This document shows, piece after piece, positions 45,901-47,965 of a stretch of DNA of 47,965 nt. The stretch lies in NCBI GenBank assembly GCA_028291055.1, contig JAQGIP010000084.1, forward strand, positions 1 to 47,965, written 5' to 3'. A model generated the notes under the pieces. That model was not told the origin of the DNA, did no database searches, and was given only the letters and a program-made list of their open reading frames with translations. The DNA comes from Caulobacter sp. (GTDB lineage: Bacteria; Pseudomonadota; Alphaproteobacteria; Caulobacterales; Caulobacteraceae). Each line of letters opens with the position of its first letter. Within the stretch, counting starts at the first letter, position 1. The position numbers and the translations under genes are program-made.

Positions 45901-46599
45901 GGCGAAGACCACTCCTACGTCTTCGGCCTCGACCTGGGCTATGTCGACAGCGACGTGAACTTCAAGCACTCCTCGACCCGCGCTTCGATGAGCGGCACGG
46001 TGTTCGGCCTCTACGGCAGCTACGTGAAGAACGGCTTCTGGCTGGACGGCACGCTCAACGCCAACTTCCTGAACCTCGAAGACTCGGTCCCCTCGATCCC
46101 GCTGTCGGCCGCCGGCACCACCGGGAACGCGGACGTCAGGTCGGTCGGCGCCCAGGCGGAAGGCGGCTGGACCCTGGCGGTCGGCCCCAGTGGCTTCATC
46201 GAGCCTCTGGCCAGCGTCGCCTACGTCCGCACCACGATCGATACGATCGCGCTGCCGACGGTGGGCGCGGGTGTCGAATTCGACAACTCCACCAGCCTGC
46301 GCGCCAGCATCGGTCTGCGGGTCGGGGCCACGACGTCCAACGACAACTTCAAACTGAAGTTCAATGTCACGGGCCGCCTGTGGAACGAGTTCGAAGGCGA
46401 CAACCACGTCCAGATCACCAGCGGTGGTCCGAACCTGACGCTGGGCGACGACTTCGGCGGCGGCTTCGGAGAGATCAACTCCGGCGTCAACATCTTCTCC
46501 GCCAACGGCAACCTGAGCGCCTTCCTCAACGGCGGCGTGAAGTTCCGCAGCAACTACCACGAAACCGGCCTGACGGCGGGCTTCCGCTACCAGTGGTAG
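33919..46599 (+). CDS. Giant autotransporter adhesin 2 (4,226 residues)
   Basis: A paralogue of the preceding gene, twice its length. The signal peptide is similar (MSVSKRSTVRTTLLATSSLA, ending near SWA), with cysteines 47 and 63 after it. The passenger (about 50-3,910) is an uninterrupted series of roughly 25-residue units starting GI(D/N/T/H)A. Its N-terminal part (about 400-560) is collinear with gene 1, and four larger modules recur at 41,908-43,351. Between residue 5 and about 3,768 there is a single lysine (1941). A second cysteine pair (TQADCNALTAADCLAVG) precedes the barrel. The barrel covers about 3,914-4,226 (TFFDRQADLRD to FRYQW) and is closely similar to that of gene 1, for example DSDVNFKHSSTRASMSGTVFG. 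It is probably a very long surface fibre; adhesion is inferred. Despite the repeats, the frame is intact for 12.7 kb. Confidence 0.93.
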   Translation: MSVSKRSTVRTTLLATSSLAMTSLLAGFGGLALNTVTPVTSWAAAACADTADGTNPPAAVEVCDSGTFIDYTGAGAATGDTVIQLHNAVIGDGPITIDGAGFDVSVVTTGNFGGILFNTTGDAVNIDGNGGDVSVNLHSPFDYAVIAGSGDGLDLTTSGAGTITVTTGQITATGQGVITNAVDGNTIISTGNTVTSTAGVGIGANATGTGGVTVNVNNTVTGNSDGVFATSNSGAVNINIAAGQTATTTDATIGYGVHAVSTTGAVNLTNNGSVGDGGVNIGTDGLVTLAGGGSYSTTAGNGLNVTGAGASGVTGTVGAVTGADLGIVINNGTGGVNLTTTGAIAAGAAGGDDAININSTGVVNLTVSGGAVATNGAAVNIAGAVGGTLNLNSVTSGDWDATVTDNSAVGYTINVTANATGTDGGVQLTENGGGAAVVAVSNNAVVDGGAGGNAGVEVTGAGSGLVQVTSTVGSDIITDTGTGGNGVNAISNATGTGNVTVNLAGSVGGAHAVGARGIDAEIANAASGGAISVTAGVVNSTTTGIFTNNAGTGATTITDTGAITSTTQAGINAASTGGGGVSVTATGGVTGGGASSGIVAQSTGGNGVVSVNHGAGAVAGGGGGITASTTGTGTLSVVGSGAVTGNAGTGITATSSGSGAINVGTVGTGVGAVTGTTGSGVFASSTGGSAIGVHAAGAVSGTTGDGVNAQSTGGNGAITVTTDSTVNGSVNGINASAAGTGGITVNATGLVTAGTGQGVSAVTDSGAIVVNTGAVTSTTGVGIFTGTTSGANTVSIHATGAVQAGNIGIQSSGSSTGLLTVTADSTVSGTTGLLLSGNGASTVHTVGTVTGTTGVGIDINNAAGGAMIVNTDNTVTGATTGLHTINTTGSTTVTALNTISGTTGDGYNGNTDTGTITFSGTSVTGAGDGVDASATGTGGVSITTTGAVTGTAGDGENLDSVGGAITAAHGGGAVGGGVTGISASTNGAGTITVSGTGAVTGGTGDGVNAQSATGQITIGGGAISGGASGVFANASGAGGIAITTTGAIGGTSGDGIDANSAGGIVSVNHGAGVVTGGANGIVASTTGASALTVQGAGAITGSAGVGVSTSAGTGLTTITTAGLVTGTGANDGIHGVSTGGDFVVTTGAVNGGVAGDGIDLTSGGGDITLTTNGAISGDPGVILDGTGGGTILYDANANVDGATGGILSTGDTASNTVNIHNSSAITGGAGAGVGMVTTTGAITVTSDGGSITGADGVNASATTGAITVNLAGTATGTGALGDGVHAANSGAGAISVTVGAVTGDGDGVEAVNTGGADVSVTTNGLATGTTGTGITATSTGGIVTVNATAGASGATTGILASSTGAGTVTVTSGGPVTSGAGNGVDASGVNGLVTVTQTNSIDATGGDGIHAVSTGTGGILITGTVGGDILATGDGIDASTSGTGGGIDITYAGAIGVTGTPVGGRGITASITNAANGSNLNVAYDGAVFSTDDALHGQTAGDGAVDVHTNTGSLNSTGGDGVFAGSSGLGAVTGSIGAGTTTVAGQMGVEAVISNVASAATVTASAGAGSTVTAQTRGVSATTNGTGAAITNIGAGATIDPDDYGSYTDSAGGPATGNVGNGASISVDDNVVAGNDTTNIGVYVRSGGAATTASALLGSNVTITVGDTNDGEADGASGIYTTNNGGGAGNVVVTTGVGGGITVTGDNVMGIIGTTDGFGVIGGGTGTGNVDLTINMTSIQVFGGDGTDGAGNFAAANTSGGIVGLSNGGTVTITTPTNVDVQNGALGNTVALGAATGGTGNVNVTSSGVLVSHYGDGVSGHATDGTISIAVNGGTISAGDVDDQGGNNTGDGIFAGIDGAGSIFVTQAAGTTITDHSAGNGINAEITGAGNGDISVGADGAVVTNGNNTVNEQFGIRAQTDGFGDITVTQAATGSIDAAEKGISAVNTGGSPGSNPGAVVVNTAGSILAHGAGNQGVLATTNGSGNVSVTEQSTGSVTSVANAIEASVTGGTDGSVTVVANGALTSSAANGIRATVNTTDDVTVTTGATNTISAATNGIFANITGTGDGTVTVTHNGAINAPGANGIVATTAGSGDVNVFNNGSITNATLNGIDAHAAGGTVTVTGNGPITSTLIGVNASSVGAGDVNVTESNIASGGDAIHATSVAGDIHINTSGTITGGVGAGVGDGIDAASSGGGSVFVDNTGSVTGDPGIIVSAVGNGVVQVNTSGNVTGGPAISATTVNGSNTVNVTGAATITGIAGGDGIVSLTTGSGTVAVNTSAGSTINTAAGDDGIDATASGTGNIVIHANGSITSADEGITATAAANTVVVNTGSGTILAGGEGIFATAGGGNAVTVVTGSGAVGTTNAAANWGIEATSGTGTVSVTNNGGISDGGIRGATTGPGNVTVTANNTTNNTGNDAIDASTGSGTVTVNVNNGAIVTTTGAGRFGIDADVTTGAIVINTQAGTGINGINDAVSANANAAGGTVTVTAHGFLNSSAGAGVGATTVNGNITVTADGGITAGTAGVSAVAGGANTVTVNVAGVTAGGFGVNATSAGGPVSVTGTGTILAGTQGVRTRTSGAATTTVNLSGPVTGQAGNGVDAQTTGSGLITVTTAAATGTGAGNSGVNIVSNGGNIIDTNNGAVSGVSSGVSAVTNGAGSVNVHTLSTATASTGTGIVATGGTGGSTVLADGQVTGATVGINASATGAGAVSVTAAGVTGTAGNAITAAAATGNVIVATSGVVSGGTNGIFTTTAGTGTTNITATGPITANFGAGVNASNGAGSGTITVETAAVTGLGASGRGILVTGGANTNVNVTANGAASGVLNAVLAQTGGTGIVNVHTLSTATATGGTAIDASGGGGVTVTADGAVSGTGAASANGINASSSSNVTVTAHGTVVGTQYGVLVSSSGNVAVTTDSTVNGGFEGIRTLQGGGGTTTVNAAGTVTGGTGDGIQTFTFGNGLQTINAAAVTGGQFGIDAESTGGATINVTTSGAVNGVNGGIFSQTSGAGNLNTHTLGTVAATGGTGINSVAGTGNIVVTADSTVSGSANGIATSTGGAGTTTIATTALTQSTAAGDGIHARTTGNGAIGITAGNTIGLGALSGGIDAQSTGGSVITITSNGTATGVASGIRGVTNGAGAVNVHAVGAASASGGTGIIATGGTGGTTVTADSTVTGTGGIGVNASATGAGAIVVTANGAVLGTGGQGILATAATGNVTIASNSTVTGSSDGIRTTTSGAGVTVINANGAVIGNGGQGIYGVGGSGQVTITTAAVTGSSNGVLGQTSGGGVTITTNGAVVGSGATGVGAVVSGGTGNVIITTGSTVTGATAGVYSNVTSSGSTVINTTAGLVTATGGGFGLGGIHADSTTGAITITSGAVTATNVLGADGIQVASTSGNVLVSNQGVVTGRTNGITIGSGGTIIVNSLANVTGQTATGITAAGTGTSTVVNTIAGETVTGQTSGIVATSGSAITAGSTSVTTGGPVVGTTVDGINASGGNAGTTTVLANGTVTGANRGVVASSTGTSNTLVTTNGVVSGLGVAGIQASSGTGGLIVNVNANVNPAAVAGSGRGILTSTTGAGVITIAPSVTVLGGGLPATSVVDMTAVTTGTTTTLNNFGLLRSYDLSTAFASYDDRVITGAGAGSFVINNAGTINGVVNFAGVTGTGNVVFNNTSNLSWHTTGASVFSLNADTLNNSGTIYTNANGLATSWDFSTGVDTFNNTNRLVVGEVPQGAATLTITSLEAFNNSGTIEMGQGSVASTTGKSDNFINDRILAAGSAFTGSGGSTLAIDADLSFITQADCNALTAADCLAVGTTAGSTALLVNDNNAHAFGAYNPLGIAVVTGSTAAAHFHLDAASEYYDPSLFGGVLNKPGMFFYDLVFDSATNRQLLVGVPKQAAFEFPVIQTAAQGVWYATTGTFFDRQADLRDTIDGRSEGSQPAMWLKVIGTWTDRDVNKSFTLFNKTWNYDLAYHQQTTGLIGGIDLLRVTGEDHSYVFGLDLGYVDSDVNFKHSSTRASMSGTVFGLYGSYVKNGFWLDGTLNANFLNLEDSVPSIPLSAAGTTGNADVRSVGAQAEGGWTLAVGPSGFIEPLASVAYVRTTIDTIALPTVGAGVEFDNSTSLRASIGLRVGATTSNDNFKLKFNVTGRLWNEFEGDNHVQITSGGPNLTLGDDFGGGFGEINSGVNIFSANGNLSAFLNGGVKFRSNYHETGLTAGFRYQW
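41908..43515 (+). repeat. Higher-order repeats inside autotransporter 2
   Basis: A recognisable marker (VNVHTLSTATA and variants LNTHTLGTVAA, VNVHAVGAASA), each followed by GGTGI or TGTGI, begins at 41908, 42442, 42964 and 43351. The spacings are 534, 522 and 387 bases, all in frame (178, 174 and 129 residues). Between the markers similar sub-units follow in the same order. Confidence 0.7.
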
Positions 46600-46620
46600 G
46601 CATGCGATAGACGTAACGCG

Positions 46621-46650
46621 GACAGGCCGGTCGCAAGACCGGCCTGTTTC
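46621..46650 (+). terminator. Rho-independent terminator after autotransporter 2
   Basis: ACAGGCCGGTC, a GCAA loop, then GACCGGCCTGT followed by TTC: an 11-bp stem with a tetraloop. Its core GGCCGGT is shared with the terminator of autotransporter 1, as expected from duplication. Confidence 0.85.
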
Positions 46651-46749
46651 GCTCTAGGGTATACTCTTCGAAACCTGGCGCTTTCCGGCCCCCGCTTCGC
46701 GGCGATACCGGCCGGACCTTTGCGCCCCAAGACGTTGAAAGAAGCGAGC

Positions 46750-47091
46750 ATGGCCGCCAAGACCGAAACCAAGTCCGACCCCAAGGCCACCGAGGCCGCG
46801 GTCCCCGCCGACGCCGGCAAGCCGGTGCTGACCTATGAAGACCGTCCCAACCTGCCGGAAACCTTCGTCGACAACATCCAGCAGATGACCTTCGACGGCC
46901 GCACCCTGCGCATCGAATTCTGCGTCACCCGCCTGGACGCGCCCCCGGCCAAGGGCCCGCGCACCGGCAAGTCGATCCCGATCTCGCGCATGGTGCTGGA
47001 CCTGGACGGCGCCGTGGACCTGTTCAACAAGATCAACAACCTGCAGACCGCCCTCGAAAACCGCGGCGTGATCCGCAAGACCGCCCGCTAG
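46750..47091 (+). CDS. Conserved hypothetical protein, 113 residues
   Basis: Soluble protein beginning MAAKTETKSDPKATEAAVPA, a charged, probably disordered start. A compact domain follows, from YEDRPNLPETFVDNIQQMTF through TLRIEFCVTRLD and SRMVLDLDGAVDLFNKINNL to the basic end IRKTAR. The layout (strand pair, then a V(L/M)xxxxAxxLxxxLxN helix) loosely resembles DUF3467-type proteins, but I am not certain. ATG 46750 is preferred over 46720 because a GAAAGAAG ribosome-binding site precedes it. The IS5 element lies about 30 bases after its stop. Confidence 0.7.
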   Translation: MAAKTETKSDPKATEAAVPADAGKPVLTYEDRPNLPETFVDNIQQMTFDGRTLRIEFCVTRLDAPPAKGPRTGKSIPISRMVLDLDGAVDLFNKINNLQTALENRGVIRKTAR

Positions 47092-47120
47092 GCCGGCCAA
47101 GCCCGCGCGGGGCCGCCGCC

Positions 47121-47890
47121 TTAGGCCATCGACTCATTAAACCGCATCCAGATGCGAGCTGAAGCGAGCTTGACGCTGGCGAGGTAGTTGTCGGGGTTTT
47201 TGTCGTAGCGTGTGGCGACGGCTCTGAAGTGTTTGAGCTTGTTGAAGAAGCGTTCGACGAGGTTTCTGTAGCGATACAGGAAGCCTGAGAAGGCCGGGAC
47301 GTTCTTGCGGCCCGGCATGGGTTTGACGTTTGCCCAGGCTCCGCGCTCAGCCAGGGTCCGGCGCAGAGCGTCGCTGTCATAGGCCCGATCACCCAGCAGG
47401 ATATGGCCGGCCTGGATCGAGCCCAGCATGTCGGCGGCGCTCTTGCCGTCGTGGGCCTGGCCCTCGGTCAGCTTGAGCGCGATCGGCAGGCCTTCGGCAT
47501 CGACCAGGGCGTGGATTTTGGTGGTCAGGCCGCCGCGCGAGCGACCCATGCAACGGGATCGGTCGTCTTTTTTTGGGCGTTGGCGGCATGCTGGTGCACG
47601 CGGATCGACGAGCTGTCGATCATCTGGATATCGCCGTCGTAGGCCGCCGACACCGCCTGCAGCAGACGGTCCCATACGCCGGCTTTACGCCAGCGATTGA
47701 AGCGGTTTACGCAGGTCGTGTGTGGCCCGTAACGCTCCGGGATGTCCGCCCAAGGCGCGCCCGTTCGCAACCGCCAGAAGATCCCGTTCAGCACCCGACG
47801 ATCATCGACCCGGGGCACGCCGCGAGGCTTGTTCGGCAGCAGAGGCTGGATCACAGACCACTCGAAATCCGTCAGATCAAAACGCGCCAT
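47121..47890 (-). CDS. IS5-family transposase made by -1 frameshifting
   Basis: Frame A (47890 to 47525) starts MARFDLTDFEWSVIQPLLPN, the IS5-family helix-turn-helix start, and contains RRVLNGIFWRLRTGAPWADI and MIDSSSIRVHQHAA, with the first catalytic Asp in the DSSS segment. Frame B (ending 47121) carries GRSRGGLTTKIHALVDAEG, the second Asp in LLGDRAYDSD and the Glu in YRYRNLVERFFNKLKHFR, completing the DDE set. The frames join at an A AAA AAG heptamer (47573-47567). Together they encode about 255 residues, normal for an IS427-group transposase. No other damage was seen, so it may be active. Confidence 0.9.
47567..47573 (-). promoter_or_regulatory. A AAA AAG ribosomal slippery site
   Basis: On the minus strand the frame-A codons CAA AAA AAG contain the heptamer A AAA AAG, the classic bacterial -1 slippage signal. 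A -1 shift gives CCA AAA AAA GAC and continues directly in frame B of the transposase. Confidence 0.85.
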
Positions 47891-47965
47891 CTCAACCTCC
47901 ATCCTAGGAGGATTGAATCAGCGACCCCCTGATTTGGGAATCCCGTTTATGGGTATGTGACCTAG

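Larger units (their letters stand above)
47121..47930 (-). mobile_element. IS5-family insertion sequence (IS427-like, two-frame transposase)
   Basis: A complete two-frame transposase lies between imperfect ends. The left end GGCCATCGACTCATTAAACC (47124-47143) and the right end, read inward from 47928 as GGGGTCGCTGATTCAATCC, align at most positions with small gaps. The exact borders and target duplication could not be fixed: TTA stands at the left edge and TGA at the right, so no clear matching TNA was found. Confidence 0.8.

Noticed and set aside
28023..46560. Very long open frames on the minus strand opposite the autotransporters (1,774, 2,312 and 1,853 codons)
   Set aside because: They mirror the biased codons of the plus-strand genes (GGC, ACC, GTC read backwards rarely give stops). 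Their products are Arg/Gly/Ala/Asp low-complexity without domains, while the plus strand has signal peptides and barrels.
26763..46599. Possible contact-dependent inhibition or protease-type (SPATE) function of the giant proteins
   Set aside because: No GDSGS-type serine site, no C-terminal toxin domain and no neighbouring immunity or TpsB transporter gene; the barrel is at the C-terminus of the same chain.
46750..47091. Small gene as an accessory factor for the autotransporters
   Set aside because: It has no signal peptide and a terminator separates it from the autotransporter gene; proximity alone is not evidence.

Overview
The window is a 47,965-base piece of a GC-rich alphaproteobacterial chromosome. 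Gene content points to the Caulobacteraceae (Caulobacter or Phenylobacterium-like): acnA diverging from a cytochrome c maturation cluster, ispZ-ftsY, mtaB-dapF, tandem prolyl oligopeptidases, and frequent GTG starts and GTGA/ATGA overlaps. This assignment is inference from gene content and base composition; no rRNA or tRNA gene was seen.

Left part (1-8 kb): the 5' end of acnA leaves the window on the minus strand. Facing it is ccmA-ccmB, then about 4.1 kb of unrelated genes: a ribbon-helix-helix antitoxin with a frameshifted ParE-type toxin, a Spy/LTXXQ-like secreted protein, an unknown protein, an AraC regulator, an RcnB-like protein and a CBS-pair protein. The cluster then resumes with ccmC-ccmD-ccmG. 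CcmA, B, C and D handle heme export and loading onto CcmE, and CcmG supplies reductant for apocytochrome cysteines; ccmE, ccmF and ccmH are not here.

Middle (8-26.5 kb): mostly housekeeping genes. They include a MarR regulator with a histone-like lysine tail, an ArsR/SRPBCC pair with a clear palindromic operator, ispZ-ftsY, a TRIC-type channel, dapF-mtaB, a VbhA-like antitoxin with a Fic protein, two tandem S9 prolyl oligopeptidases, an NTF2-like protein, an Lrp/AsnC regulator with a small membrane protein, a DUF885 metallopeptidase, a lipoprotein, trmL, an APC permease and an acyl-CoA dehydrogenase. Two inverted-repeat elements lie between genes here.

Right part (26.7-46.6 kb): two giant tandem autotransporter genes (2,177 and 4,226 codons) fill almost 20 kb. 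They are paralogues. They share the signal peptide style, a cysteine pair just after it, a collinear N-terminal passenger segment, the C-terminal beta barrel, a similar terminator, and a 20-base upstream motif at nearly the same distance from the start. The passengers are Gly/Thr/Ala/Val/Asn-rich beta-strand repeats, nearly free of lysine, and probably form very long beta-helical surface fibres. This is the most unusual part of the window.

End (46.7-47.9 kb): a small gene of unknown function, then an IS5-family insertion sequence whose transposase is read through a canonical -1 slippery heptamer.
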